In this document: positions 41,655 to 50,656 of the stretch, in pieces
How positions within the stretch are numbered: position 1 is the stretch's first letter
Layout of the letters: each line of letters begins with the position of its first letter
Assembly (NCBI GenBank): GCA_964575605.1
Contig: CAZNRN010000005.1
Span: 62,001-126,000, forward strand
Length of the DNA: 64,000 nt
Origin: JAPWJZ01 sp964575605
GTDB lineage: Bacteria > Pseudomonadota > Alphaproteobacteria > Micavibrionales > UBA2020
Direction of reading: 5' to 3'
The notes under the pieces: model-generated
What the model was told of the DNA's origin: nothing
The model's input: only the letters and a program-made list of their open reading frames with translations
The model's database searches: none
Translations under genes and position numbers: made by a program

Positions 41655-42926
41655 ATGATGGCGCGCACCAGTGCTAAGAAACTGAAAACATTGGCTGAAG
41701 TGAAGCCGAAGGATGCGCTCGCCCGCTATATGGGTGATGACGGGCTGGCGGTTTTCGCCTCGCGCCCCACGGAAACCCGCGGCCGCCTGCACAAGGAAAG
41801 CCCCAGCAAGACCCGCGGCGACTTCGAACGCGACCGCGACCGCATCATCCATTCCGGCGCCTTCCGCCGCCTGAAATTCAAGACGCAGGTGTTCGTCTAT
41901 CACGAGGGCGACCATTACCGCACGCGCCTCTCGCACTCGATTGAAGTTGCGCAGGTGGCACGTTCGCTCGCGCGCCTGCTGCATGCCGACCAGGATTTGG
42001 CCGAAACCTGCGCGCTGGCGCATGACCTCGGCCACACGCCCTTCGCCCATGTGGGCGAAGACGCGCTGAAGGAATGCATGGAGCCCTATGGCGGCTTCGA
42101 CCATAACGACCAGACCCTGCGCGTGGTGACGAAGCTGGAGAAGAAATACCCGACCTTCGACGGCCTCAACCTGACGTGGGAGTCGCTGGAAGGTTTAGTG
42201 AAACACAACGGCCCGCTCTACAAAAAAGGCGGCAAAAAGCCGAAATTCGAAATCACGCTGGGCGAAATCAGCAAGCAGATGGACCTGAAGCTGGATACCT
42301 ATGCCTCGCTCGAGGCGCAGGCGGCCGGCATCGCCGACGATATCGCCTATAACAGCCATGACCTCGACGACGGCATGCAGGCCTGCCTGTTTGACGTGAA
42401 AGACCTCGAGCAGGTGGAATGGGTCGATGAAATCGTAGCCCAGAAGCGCAAGGCCTATCCCGGCATCGAAGGCTATCCGCTGATGCAGGAAACCATCCGC
42501 GACGTCATGGGTACTTATATCATCGACGTGCTGGCCGAAACGAAACGCCGCATCGTGGATCTCAACCCGAAAACGCCCGACGATATCCGTCATGCCTCGA
42601 ACATGGTCGTCGCGATGTCGGACACGATGAAGAAAAAAGACCGCAGCCTGCGCGACTTCCTCTGGGCGAATTTCTACCGCCACCACGAAGTCAGCCGCGT
42701 GCGCCGCAAGGTCTTTGCGGTGACTCAAGACCTGTTCAACGTCTTCATGGAACACAAGCGCTGCCTGCCCGGCGAGGTGCTGAAACAGGTGCAAAGCGTA
42801 CCGAAGGGCTGGGATGCGAAAACCTGGCACGCGCGCTCTGTCGCCGACTATATCGCCAGCATGACCGACCGCCTGGCGCTGCTGGAACACAAGGCGCTAT
42901 TCGACGCCTACGAGGTAATGAGATGA
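41655..42926 (+). CDS. dgt: Deoxyguanosinetriphosphate triphosphohydrolase-like protein
   Basis: This HD-domain enzyme hydrolyses dNTPs to nucleoside and triphosphate. The 423-residue product shows the metal ligands in RTRLSHSIEVAQVARSLAR and CALAHDLGHTPFAHVGED (HD), and the family segment ADDIAYNSHDLDDG. The N-terminus carries RLHKESPSKTRGDFERDRDR, as in the short alphaproteobacterial type. The stop overlaps argS as ATGA. Confidence 0.95.
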   Translation: MMARTSAKKLKTLAEVKPKDALARYMGDDGLAVFASRPTETRGRLHKESPSKTRGDFERDRDRIIHSGAFRRLKFKTQVFVYHEGDHYRTRLSHSIEVAQVARSLARLLHADQDLAETCALAHDLGHTPFAHVGEDALKECMEPYGGFDHNDQTLRVVTKLEKKYPTFDGLNLTWESLEGLVKHNGPLYKKGGKKPKFEITLGEISKQMDLKLDTYASLEAQAAGIADDIAYNSHDLDDGMQACLFDVKDLEQVEWVDEIVAQKRKAYPGIEGYPLMQETIRDVMGTYIIDVLAETKRRIVDLNPKTPDDIRHASNMVVAMSDTMKKKDRSLRDFLWANFYRHHEVSRVRRKVFAVTQDLFNVFMEHKRCLPGEVLKQVQSVPKGWDAKTWHARSVADYIASMTDRLALLEHKALFDAYEVMR

Positions 42927-44689
42927 GCAATATCTTTCACGCCTACCAGACAAAGGTGAACGACCTGCTGGGCAAGATGGCCGCGAATGGCGACCTTCCG
43001 CAGGGCCTCGACCTCAGTCGCGTCAAGGTGGAACCGCCGAAGGAAGCATCGCACGGCGACATGGCGACCAACGCCGCCATGGTGCTGTCGAAAGCCGCCG
43101 GCAAAAACCCGCGCCAGCTGGGCGAAGCGCTGGCCGCGAAGATGAAGGAAATGCCGGGCATCAAGGAAGCCACCGTCGCGGGCCCCGGCTTCGTCAACTT
43201 CCGCCTTGCCGATGCCGAATGGGCGTCGACGCTGAAAACCATCCTTGCCGACGGCACCACGTACGGCGACAGCAAGATGGGCAGGGGCGAGAAGGTGAAC
43301 ATCGAATACGTCTCCGCCAACCCGACGGGCCCCATGCACGCGGGCCACGTGCGCGGCGCTGTTATCGGTGACACGCTGTCGAACCTGCTGAAAAAAGCGG
43401 GCTATGACGTCACCAAGGAGTATTACTTCAACGACGCCGGCAAGCAGATCGAGGTACTGACGCAGACTGCCCATCTTCGTTACCGTGAGGCGCTGGGCGA
43501 AGATATCGGCTCTATACCCGAAGGGCTTTACCCCGGCGAATACATGAAAGACGTGGCGCAGGCGCTGGTGGCGCGCGACGGCAAAAAATGGCAAGGCGTA
43601 CCCGAGAGCGAATGGTGGGAGCCGGTGCGCCAGTTCGCCATCGAATACATCATGCGCATGATCCGCGACGACCTCGACCTCATCGGCATCCATCACGACG
43701 TGTTTTCGAACGAACGCGTGATGATCGAGGACGGCACGCTGGAAAAATCCTTCAACACGCTGATGGAGAAGGGGCTGATTTACCAGGGCACGCTGCCGCC
43801 GCCCAAGGGCAAGGAAATGGAAGACTGGGCTCCGGTCGAGCTGACGCTCTTCCGCTCCAGCAACTTCGGCGACGCGCAGGACAGGGCGCTGAAAAAACGC
43901 GACGGCACCTGGGCCTATATCATGCCTGACATCGCTTATCACTATAACAAAATCTCCCGCGGCTTTAAGTGGATGATCAACGTGCTGGGCAAGGACCATC
44001 ACGGCTATGAAGAAAAAATCCGTCCCGCCATCGCGGCGCTGGCCGACAACAACAAAGACGTGCGCCTCAACGTCGTCTATTGCGGCATGGTCAAGCTGTT
44101 CAAGAACGGGGAGCCGGTGAAGCTGTCAAAACGCTCCGGCAACATCATCACGCTGCGCGAAATCGTCGAGGAAGTCGGCCCCGGCGCCGTGCGCTTCTTC
44201 ATGATGTCGCGCACGCCTGACTCTGAGCTCGATTTCGATTTCACAAAGGTTGTAGAACAGTCCAAGGACAACCCTGTTTTCTACGTGCAATACGCGCATG
44301 CGCGCTGCTGCTCGGTCATCCGCAACGCGAAGGAAATGTTCAAAGGGCTCGACACCGCTCCCGGCGCGCTGGCGGAGGCGGACCTTTCCCGCATCGCGTC
44401 GCCCGATGAACTGCACCTTGTGCGCGTCATGGCCAGCTGGCCGCGGCAGGTGGAAGCGGCGGCGGAAGCGCACGAACCGCACCGCGTCGCGGGCTACCTG
44501 CACGAGCTGGCGTCGGAATTCCACGCCTTCTGGAACAAGGGGCGCGACGACGCGACGCTGCGCTTCCTGCATGAAAACGACAAGGAACTGAGCCTCGCGC
44601 GCCTCGCGCTGGTCGAGGCGATGCGCACGGTGCTGGCCTCGGGCCTCGCCGTCATGGGCGTACAACCTTTGGAGGAGCTGCACGGATGA
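42923..44689 (+). CDS. argS: Arginyl-tRNA synthetase
   Basis: This class I synthetase has 588 residues. The ATP-binding HIGH-type motif lies in SANPTGPMHAGHVRG. The KMSKS counterpart is KLSKRSGN. The N-terminal Add1 domain and C-terminal DALR helical anticodon domain are both present, with usual lengths. It overlaps dgt and the SPOR gene by four bases on each side. Confidence 0.97.
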   Translation: MSNIFHAYQTKVNDLLGKMAANGDLPQGLDLSRVKVEPPKEASHGDMATNAAMVLSKAAGKNPRQLGEALAAKMKEMPGIKEATVAGPGFVNFRLADAEWASTLKTILADGTTYGDSKMGRGEKVNIEYVSANPTGPMHAGHVRGAVIGDTLSNLLKKAGYDVTKEYYFNDAGKQIEVLTQTAHLRYREALGEDIGSIPEGLYPGEYMKDVAQALVARDGKKWQGVPESEWWEPVRQFAIEYIMRMIRDDLDLIGIHHDVFSNERVMIEDGTLEKSFNTLMEKGLIYQGTLPPPKGKEMEDWAPVELTLFRSSNFGDAQDRALKKRDGTWAYIMPDIAYHYNKISRGFKWMINVLGKDHHGYEEKIRPAIAALADNNKDVRLNVVYCGMVKLFKNGEPVKLSKRSGNIITLREIVEEVGPGAVRFFMMSRTPDSELDFDFTKVVEQSKDNPVFYVQYAHARCCSVIRNAKEMFKGLDTAPGALAEADLSRIASPDELHLVRVMASWPRQVEAAAEAHEPHRVAGYLHELASEFHAFWNKGRDDATLRFLHENDKELSLARLALVEAMRTVLASGLAVMGVQPLEELHG

Positions 44690-45672
44690 GCGGAAAAGAC
44701 GACGATACGCTCGGTTCGTTCTATATGGGCCGCATGAAACCGGGGGTGGAGCCGCGCCGCGTCCTGCCCAAGGGATTACTGACGGTCGTGACGTTGCTGT
44801 CGTTCATCGCCATCATCTGGTACGCCTACCCCACGGGGCAGGAAAAATTCGCAGGCAAAGATATCCCCCTTATCGCCGCCGATAAAACAGCCTACAAGTT
44901 CAAGCCCGAAGATCCGGGCGGCATGGAAGTGCCGCACCAGGACAGCACTGTTTTCGCGCCGCTGGAAAAAGGCGGGGAGAAGACGGTTGAAAAACTGCGC
45001 CCCGCGCCTGAAGAGCCCATGGACAAGGACGCACTGATCCAGCCCATGAAAAAACCGCCCATCGACACTGCGCCCAAGGCGCTGGCGCTTACCCCATTGC
45101 AGGAAGTGCCGGAAAAGGTCGAGGCGCTCGTCTCTCCGCCGCAGTCCCAGCTGGAAACGCCGAAGCCGCAACCGAAACCAGACACGGCCAAGCCCGACAC
45201 GGCGAAAAAAGATGATAAAAAGACCGATGCAAAGCCCGAGGTGAAAGCAGAAGCGAAACCTGCGGTTAAACCCGAAATGGCGAAAACAGAAACGGCCAAG
45301 CCTGCCGCACCGAAGCCCGCGCAGAAGGCCGAAACCAAGCCCTCGGTCGTTGCCGTCGAAACGCAGCCGCTCGCGCCGCTTGCGCCCGCAACGCCTGCGC
45401 CGCAGGTCGCGAATACGCCCCCCGCCAAAGGCGGCGTCTATATCCAGCTGGGTGCCTACCGAGATCTTGCCGGCGCCAAGGACGACTGGGTGCAGCTGCA
45501 AAAGAAATATACCGAGCTGAAAGGCCTGTCGATGCACACCGAAGTGGTGAAGATCGCTGGGAAGGGGACACTCACCCGCCTGCAGGCCGGCAAAGTGGCC
45601 GAGGCGCGCGCGAAAGAAATTTGCAGTCTGATGAAGGCGCGCGGCAACAGCGGCTGCATGGTTGTAAGGTAA
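44686..45672 (+). CDS. SPOR-domain membrane protein
   Basis: The product has 328 residues. A short cytoplasmic part precedes one membrane helix (about 28-45, LLTVVTLLSFIAIIWYAYP). A long periplasmic linker rich in Lys, Pro, Ala and Glu follows (many KPDTAK and KPEVKAEAKP units), then a C-terminal SPOR domain (about 250-328: GGVYIQLGAYRDLAGAKDDW). SPOR binds denuded glycan at the division site. In alphaproteobacteria a SPOR gene is usual between argS and nagZ. Confidence 0.92.
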   Translation: MSGKDDDTLGSFYMGRMKPGVEPRRVLPKGLLTVVTLLSFIAIIWYAYPTGQEKFAGKDIPLIAADKTAYKFKPEDPGGMEVPHQDSTVFAPLEKGGEKTVEKLRPAPEEPMDKDALIQPMKKPPIDTAPKALALTPLQEVPEKVEALVSPPQSQLETPKPQPKPDTAKPDTAKKDDKKTDAKPEVKAEAKPAVKPEMAKTETAKPAAPKPAQKAETKPSVVAVETQPLAPLAPATPAPQVANTPPAKGGVYIQLGAYRDLAGAKDDWVQLQKKYTELKGLSMHTEVVKIAGKGTLTRLQAGKVAEARAKEICSLMKARGNSGCMVVR

Positions 45673-45683
45673 GGATGAAAAAT

Positions 45684-45986
45684 ATGGACCGCTGGCAAGC
45701 ACTACAGGACGATATCGGCGCATTCACCGACAAGACTTTCGGCCAGAGCACGCCGCAGGCCAAGGCGCATCACCTCGCCGAGGAAGCGATGGAGGCCGCT
45801 GCTGACCCGCAAGACATTCTGGAGTGGGCTGACTGCACCATCCTTCTGTTCGACGCCGTGCGCAAGGCGGGCTTCACCACCGAAGACCTTTACCAAGGCG
45901 TGCTGCGCAAGATGGAAATCAACAAGAACCGCAAATGGGGCGAGAAAGACGCCAACGGCGTCGTGCGCCATGTGAAGGAAGGCTGA
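45684..45986 (+). CDS. MazG-like dNTP pyrophosphohydrolase (DUF550 type)
   Basis: The product has about 100 residues from MDRWQALQ; an ATG three codons earlier sits directly against AAGG. The all-alpha MazG-like metal site is seen in HLAEEAMEAAADPQDILEWADCTILLFDA (in pieces LAEEAMEAA and EWADCTILL), with Glu and Asp ligands, and the end MEINKNRKWG is typical of DUF550 proteins. These act on dNTPs. It lies between SPOR and nagZ on the same strand. Confidence 0.78.
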   Translation: MDRWQALQDDIGAFTDKTFGQSTPQAKAHHLAEEAMEAAADPQDILEWADCTILLFDAVRKAGFTTEDLYQGVLRKMEINKNRKWGEKDANGVVRHVKEG

Positions 45987-45989
45987 TCG

Positions 45990-47048
45990 ATGAACCTGAC
46001 CCAATTGAAAGCCATCGTCATCGATGCCACCGGCGCCGAGCTGACGAAAGAAGAACAGGACCTGCTGAAGGCCGAACGCCCCGCGGGCTTTATCCTGTTC
46101 AAGCGCAACTGCGTGTCGAAACAACAGGTGAAAGACCTTGTCTCCTCCGTCCGCGAATGCGTGGGCTGGAATGAGCTGCCGGTGCTGATCGACCAGGAAG
46201 GCGGCAGCGTCTCGCGCCTCAAGCAGCCGGAATGGATCGAATACCCCGCCGCGAAATTGTTCGGCGAACTGGCGCAGGACAGCCGCGAAGAGGGGCTGGA
46301 GGCGACGCGCATCAATTCATATTTGATGGCGCTCGACCTTGCCGACCTCGGCATCAGCGTAAACTGCGCGCCCGTTGTCGACGTGCCCGCGCCCGACTGC
46401 CACCAGTTCCTCTCGGCGTCGCGCACCTATAGCGACAGCCCCGAAGCGGTCGGCCTGCTGGGCGAAGCGGTCTGCCGCGGCCTGCTGGACGGCGGCGTCA
46501 CCCCCGTCATGAAGCACATCCCGGGCCATGGCCGGGCGAAGGTGGATAGCCATCTGGCGCTGCCGGTTACGGACGCCTCTTTACCAGAACTCTTAAAAAC
46601 AGACTTCAAGCCCTTCAAATACTTAGCCCAGTCGGATATGAAAACGGCTGTTTGGGCGATGGCCGCGCATGTGGTATTCTCCTCCCTAGATCCTGATTCT
46701 GCCGCCACAGTTTCCGCCCGGGTTGTCGAAGACATCATCCGGAAAGAAATCGGGTTTAACGGCGTGCTGCTGGCCGATGACGTCTCGATGAAGGCGCTCG
46801 GCGGCACGCTTGAAAGCCGCGTGAAGGGCACGATGGCGGCCGGGATGGACCTGACCATGCTCTGCAATGCGTCATTTGACGAGCGCAAGCTGGCCCTGTC
46901 CGTCACGCCGAAGCTGACCGCAACAGCGGCAGCCAGGGTCGAAAATGCGGAGCGCCAGCGCACCGCATGGCTGAAAAAAGGCAACGATAACAGGCAAGAA
47001 CTCCAGCAAAAACTGGAGCGCATGATACAGAAGCGAAGGACCGGATGA
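45990..47048 (+). CDS. nagZ: Beta-N-acetylhexosaminidase
   Basis: The enzyme removes GlcNAc from peptidoglycan fragments during recycling and is cytoplasmic. The GH3 signature is KHIPGHGRAKVDSHLALP, with the catalytic-loop His and Asp. The nucleophile Asp lies in VLLADDVSMKALGG. The 352-residue length is normal. It overlaps scpA by four bases. Confidence 0.95.
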   Translation: MNLTQLKAIVIDATGAELTKEEQDLLKAERPAGFILFKRNCVSKQQVKDLVSSVRECVGWNELPVLIDQEGGSVSRLKQPEWIEYPAAKLFGELAQDSREEGLEATRINSYLMALDLADLGISVNCAPVVDVPAPDCHQFLSASRTYSDSPEAVGLLGEAVCRGLLDGGVTPVMKHIPGHGRAKVDSHLALPVTDASLPELLKTDFKPFKYLAQSDMKTAVWAMAAHVVFSSLDPDSAATVSARVVEDIIRKEIGFNGVLLADDVSMKALGGTLESRVKGTMAAGMDLTMLCNASFDERKLALSVTPKLTATAAARVENAERQRTAWLKKGNDNRQELQQKLERMIQKRRTG

Positions 47049-48196
47049 GCGAAGCCGAGGCACCCCAGTTCGAGGAAGACCTCCTCAAGGACCGCAGCGA
47101 GAGCGAACAGCTTTTGCTGTATTTGGGCAGTTTTGACGGCCCGATCGACATGCTGCTGACGCTGGCGCGCGACCAGAAAGTCGACCTCGCCAAAATCTCC
47201 ATCCTTGCGCTGGCCAACCAGTACCTTGAATTCGTGCAAAAGGCGCAGTCGCTGCGCCTCGAGCTTGCGGCCGATTACCTTGTCATGGCGGCATGGCTCG
47301 CCTACCTCAAATCCCGCCTGCTTGTACCGGCCGAAGAGCAAAAACAGGCCGAGCCGACCGCGCAGGAAGTGGCCGACGCTCTGCAGTTCCAGCTCCGCCG
47401 CCTCGAAGCCATGCGCGACATCGCGCAGCGCCTGTTCCACCTGCCGCGCCTGGGTTACAACGTTTTCGCGCGTGGCGAGCCCGACGGCCTGCCCACGCAA
47501 TACATTTCGAAATACGAAATGACCTATTACGACCTGTTGAAGGCTTACGGCGACGTCAAGCAGCGCCAGCAGAACTCGGTCTACAAGCTGAACCCCGTGA
47601 AGCTCTTTACGCTTGAAGAAGCGATCGAGCGCCTGACCACGATGTTCGGCAAGCTGCCGCAGGAATGGGTCTCGCTGTTCATGTTCCTGCCTGCGGGCCT
47701 GAAGGAACGCATCGTGAAGCGCTCTGCGGTGGCCTCCACCTTCGGCGGCGCGCTCGAACTCGCGAAGCGCGGCCTTATCCAGATCCAGCAGGAAAAGAAC
47801 TACGCGCCTATTTATATCCGCAAGCCCGTGGCGAACGAAAACACCACCGTGCCCGCCGCCGCCGACGCCGTCTCGCCCACCGCCGCGATCGATGCTGCGG
47901 AAGAAACGGTTGCGGAACAAGTCGTTATTGAAGAAGCAGTCACCGACGAAGTGGTGGAACAAACCGTCATCGACGAAGTGACCGAAGAAACCGTTTCGGA
48001 AGAAGCGGTGGTTGAAGAAATCGTAGAAGAAGCTGTTTCTGAAGAAACCATCGAAGAGACTGTCGCCGAAGAAACTTTTGACGAAACTGTTTCCGGGGAA
48101 GCGACCGAAGAAGAAACGATTACCGAAGACACCATTACCGAAGATGACGTGACTGAAGATGAAGTCACGGAATCCAATACGCAGGAGAACACCTGA
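47045..48196 (+). CDS. scpA: Segregation and condensation protein A with acidic tail
   Basis: ScpA is the kleisin bridging the Smc heads. Residues 25-265 are the usual family: YLGSFDGPIDMLLTLARDQK, LEFVQKAQSLRLELAADYLV, then the C-terminal winged helix. Normal ScpA is about 240-280 residues; this one has 383. The extra 115 residues are repetitive and acidic (EETVAEQVVIEEAVTDEVVE-like units of EE-T/A-V-x-E). The tail could mimic DNA or bind a partner. scpB follows after two bases and also has acidic ends. Confidence 0.95.
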   Translation: MSEAEAPQFEEDLLKDRSESEQLLLYLGSFDGPIDMLLTLARDQKVDLAKISILALANQYLEFVQKAQSLRLELAADYLVMAAWLAYLKSRLLVPAEEQKQAEPTAQEVADALQFQLRRLEAMRDIAQRLFHLPRLGYNVFARGEPDGLPTQYISKYEMTYYDLLKAYGDVKQRQQNSVYKLNPVKLFTLEEAIERLTTMFGKLPQEWVSLFMFLPAGLKERIVKRSAVASTFGGALELAKRGLIQIQQEKNYAPIYIRKPVANENTTVPAAADAVSPTAAIDAAEETVAEQVVIEEAVTDEVVEQTVIDEVTEETVSEEAVVEEIVEEAVSEETIEETVAEETFDETVSGEATEEETITEDTITEDDVTEDEVTESNTQENT

Positions 48197-48198
48197 CC

Positions 48199-49404
48199 AT
48201 GGCCAGAGCGAAGAAAAAACAAAAAGAAGAAGTAACGCAGGAAGAGATCGTCGTCGTAAACGAAGAAATTCTCGTCGCGGGCGAAGAAACCATCCCCGCG
48301 GATGAGCTTGGCATCGGCAACGTACAGCAAGCCGAAGACGAAGTTGAAGCAGTTGCTGAATCTGCTCCCGCCGTCACCGAAGAAACGGTGTCGACCGAGG
48401 AAGCGCCGCTGCCCGAAATCACGCAGGAAGACGTCCGCCTGGTCGAGGCGATTTTGTTCGCCACCGCCGCCGCGCTGACCGAAAACCAGATTGCGGAACG
48501 TTTCCCCGCCGAGCGCGCGGGCCTGATCCCGCAGGTGCTGGAACACCTGAAAGAACAATACACCAACCGCGGCGTGAACCTTGTGCAGCGCAACGAGCGC
48601 TGGGCCTTCCGCACCGCGACCGACTTGGGCGACCAGCTGCGCATTGAAAAAGAGCAGCCCAAGAAATTCACCCGCTCGGCCATGGAAACCATGGCGATCG
48701 TGGCCTACCACCAGCCCGTCACCCGCGCCGAGATTGAAAACATCCGCGGCGTGGCGACCGCCCCCGGCGCGCTCGACGCGCTGATGGAAGCCGGCTGGAT
48801 CAAGCCCGGCAAGCGCCGCGAAGTGCCGGGCCGCCCCGTCACCTGGCTCTCGACGCAGGCCTTCCTCGACCATTTCGGCCTCGAAAAACTCGAAGACCTG
48901 CCGGGCATGGACGAGCTGAAAGCCGCAGGCCTTCTCGACAAACGCCCCGCCATCGAAGCAATGCCGGGCGCCGACCTGTTTGACGAAGAGAACAAGAAAG
49001 AAGAGTCCGACCCGCAGGAAGTCACCGACGAAGACCTCATCGGCAAAGTCACGGAAGAGGGCGGTTCGGTCGAAGACCTCGAGCCCACCGCATCCGCTGG
49101 CAGCGATGACGATGAAGATGACGCTGATGACGAGGATTCGGACGACGAAGACGGCGATGAAGATGATGACGCCGAGGCTTCGGATGACGATGAAGATTCC
49201 GATGACGACGCCGATGATGAAGACGGTGACGACGAGGATTATGGTGACGACGATGAGGAAGACTCGTCTGACGACGAAGAAGCCTCCGGCGACGATGAAG
49301 ATGACTCGTCCGATGATGACGACGAAGATTATGACGATGAAGACGACGACAGCGACGATGATGAAGACGATGACGACGCTGACGACGAGGAAGATAAGGA
49401 TTAA
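48199..49404 (+). CDS. scpB: Segregation and condensation protein B with acidic extensions
   Basis: ScpB dimerises and binds ScpA in the Smc complex. The two winged-helix domains occupy about residues 70-240 (VRLVEAILFATAAALTENQI, MAIVAYHQPVTRAEIENIRG, WLSTQAFLDHFGLEKLEDLP). An N-terminal acidic extension of about 70 residues precedes them. A C-terminal tail of about 150 residues ends in over 100 residues made almost only of Asp, Glu, Ser and Ala. Family members are usually 180-250 residues, so at 401 this is exceptional. The DNA of the tail (49100-49400) is a GAYGAY-type low-complexity tract. Confidence 0.95.
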   Translation: MARAKKKQKEEVTQEEIVVVNEEILVAGEETIPADELGIGNVQQAEDEVEAVAESAPAVTEETVSTEEAPLPEITQEDVRLVEAILFATAAALTENQIAERFPAERAGLIPQVLEHLKEQYTNRGVNLVQRNERWAFRTATDLGDQLRIEKEQPKKFTRSAMETMAIVAYHQPVTRAEIENIRGVATAPGALDALMEAGWIKPGKRREVPGRPVTWLSTQAFLDHFGLEKLEDLPGMDELKAAGLLDKRPAIEAMPGADLFDEENKKEESDPQEVTDEDLIGKVTEEGGSVEDLEPTASAGSDDDEDDADDEDSDDEDGDEDDDAEASDDDEDSDDDADDEDGDDEDYGDDDEEDSSDDEEASGDDEDDSSDDDDEDYDDEDDDSDDDEDDDDADDEEDKD

Positions 49405-49410
49405 CGAACT

Positions 49411-49599
49411 ATGTCAATCGGCCACTGGATTATCGTCCTTCTTGTTGTTGTGCTGATGTTCGGCCTCGGCAAGGGCAAGATCCCCCAGATCATGGGCGAC
49501 CTCGGCAAGGGCCTGCGCCATTTCAAGGACGGGCTGAAGGGCGAGGAGAGCAAGGACAAGCAAGAGATCCTGCCGCCCGACGACAAAAAGGGCTCGTGA
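49411..49599 (+). CDS. tatA: Twin-arginine translocase subunit TatA
   Basis: The product has 62 residues. It has a short N-terminal membrane helix (HWIIVLLVVVLMFGLGKGKI) with the FG hinge, then an amphipathic helix (IMGDLGKGLRHFKDGLKG) and a charged tail. It forms the pore for folded proteins with TatB and TatC. It lies seven bases after scpB. Confidence 0.95.
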   Translation: MSIGHWIIVLLVVVLMFGLGKGKIPQIMGDLGKGLRHFKDGLKGEESKDKQEILPPDDKKGS

Positions 49600-49908
49600 T
49601 TGTTCGACATTTCCTGGTCAGAGATGCTGGTGGTGCTGGTCGTCGCCGTGGTCGCGATCGGCCCGAAAGACCTGCCCGGCGTCCTTTATGCGGCGGGGAA
49701 ATTCATCAGGAAAATCAGGGTTTTTACCTCCGATATTCAAAAATCGGTTGATAAAATCATCCACGACGAAGAACTCGAAGAAATCACCCGCGAGGCCAAC
49801 AAGATTGGCGGTGAAAACCTGCAGATGGAGATAGAACGCCAGCTGCAGGAGGAAGAAAACCGCAAGGTCGTTAAACTACCGATTCAAAAAGATGGCGCAG
49901 AAGACTGA
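49600..49908 (+). CDS. tatB: Twin-arginine translocase subunit TatB
   Basis: The product has 102 residues. A TTG start follows the tatA stop directly, with AAAAGGG seven bases upstream. MFDISWSEMLVVLVVAVVAI is the membrane helix with the typical Glu at position 8, followed by GPKDLPGVLYAAGKFIRK. It overlaps tatC by 17 bases. Confidence 0.94.
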   Translation: MFDISWSEMLVVLVVAVVAIGPKDLPGVLYAAGKFIRKIRVFTSDIQKSVDKIIHDEELEEITREANKIGGENLQMEIERQLQEEENRKVVKLPIQKDGAED

Positions 49909-50656
49909 AAAGATTAACGATAAAACCATGCCGCTGCTCGACCACCTGATCGAGCTGCGCCGCCGCGTCATCATCAGCCTCCTGTTCTTCGTGGTGGCCT
50001 CCATCGCCTGCTATTTCTTCGCGCCCAGCATATACAGCTTCCTCGTCCAGCCTTTGGCCGATGTGCTGCCGGGCGAAAACCGCCGCCTCATCTATACCGG
50101 CCTTGGCGAGGCGTTTATTACGTATATGAAACTTGCCTGTTTCGCGGGCGGCTTTTTGGCCTTTCCGGTGATCGCGGCGCAGATTTGGTTCTTTGTGGCG
50201 CCGGGGTTATACAAGAACGAGCGCTCGGTCTTTTTTCCCTTCCTGCTGGCGACACCGATCCTCTTTGTGGCTGGGGCTGCGTTTGTTTATTACCTTGTTA
50301 TTCCAGCGGCTTGGAAGTTTTTCGCGAGCTTCGAAAGCCTGCATCCGTCCTCCGGCCTGCCCATCGCGCTCGAAGCGCGGGTGAGCGAATACCTGAACCT
50401 CGTCATGGCGCTTATCTTCGCCTTCGGCATCTGTTTCCAGCTGCCGGTGCTGCTGACGCTGCTGGGCCGCGCGGGCATCATCACTGCCAAGTGGCTGTCC
50501 GAAAAGCGCCGTTACATGATTGTCGCCATCTTCGTGGTGGCCGCCGTCATGACGCCGCCCGATATCCTCAGCCAGTTCATGCTGGCCGTGCCGCTGATGG
50601 TGCTGTACGAGGCCAGCATCTTCCTGGTGAAGATGGGCGAGAAGAAAAAAGCCTAA
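49892..50656 (+). CDS. tatC: Twin-arginine translocase subunit TatC
   Basis: The product has 254 residues with six membrane helices and is the receptor for twin-arginine signal peptides. The N-terminus MPLLDHLIELRRRVIISLLF (HLxELRxR) and the later FAFGICFQLPVLLTLLGR are diagnostic. The PDILSQFMLAVPLMVLYE segment is typical of the last helices. Confidence 0.96.
   Translation: MAQKTEKINDKTMPLLDHLIELRRRVIISLLFFVVASIACYFFAPSIYSFLVQPLADVLPGENRRLIYTGLGEAFITYMKLACFAGGFLAFPVIAAQIWFFVAPGLYKNERSVFFPFLLATPILFVAGAAFVYYLVIPAAWKFFASFESLHPSSGLPIALEARVSEYLNLVMALIFAFGICFQLPVLLTLLGRAGIITAKWLSEKRRYMIVAIFVVAAVMTPPDILSQFMLAVPLMVLYEASIFLVKMGEKKKA

Noticed and set aside
46427..47962. A 511-codon minus-strand frame opposite nagZ and scpA
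   Set aside because: It crosses two certain genes and has no protein-like domains.
49100..49400. Low-complexity GAYGAY tract as a non-coding repeat
   Set aside because: It is in frame with ScpB and ends in a normal stop just before tatA, so it is read as a coding acidic tail.
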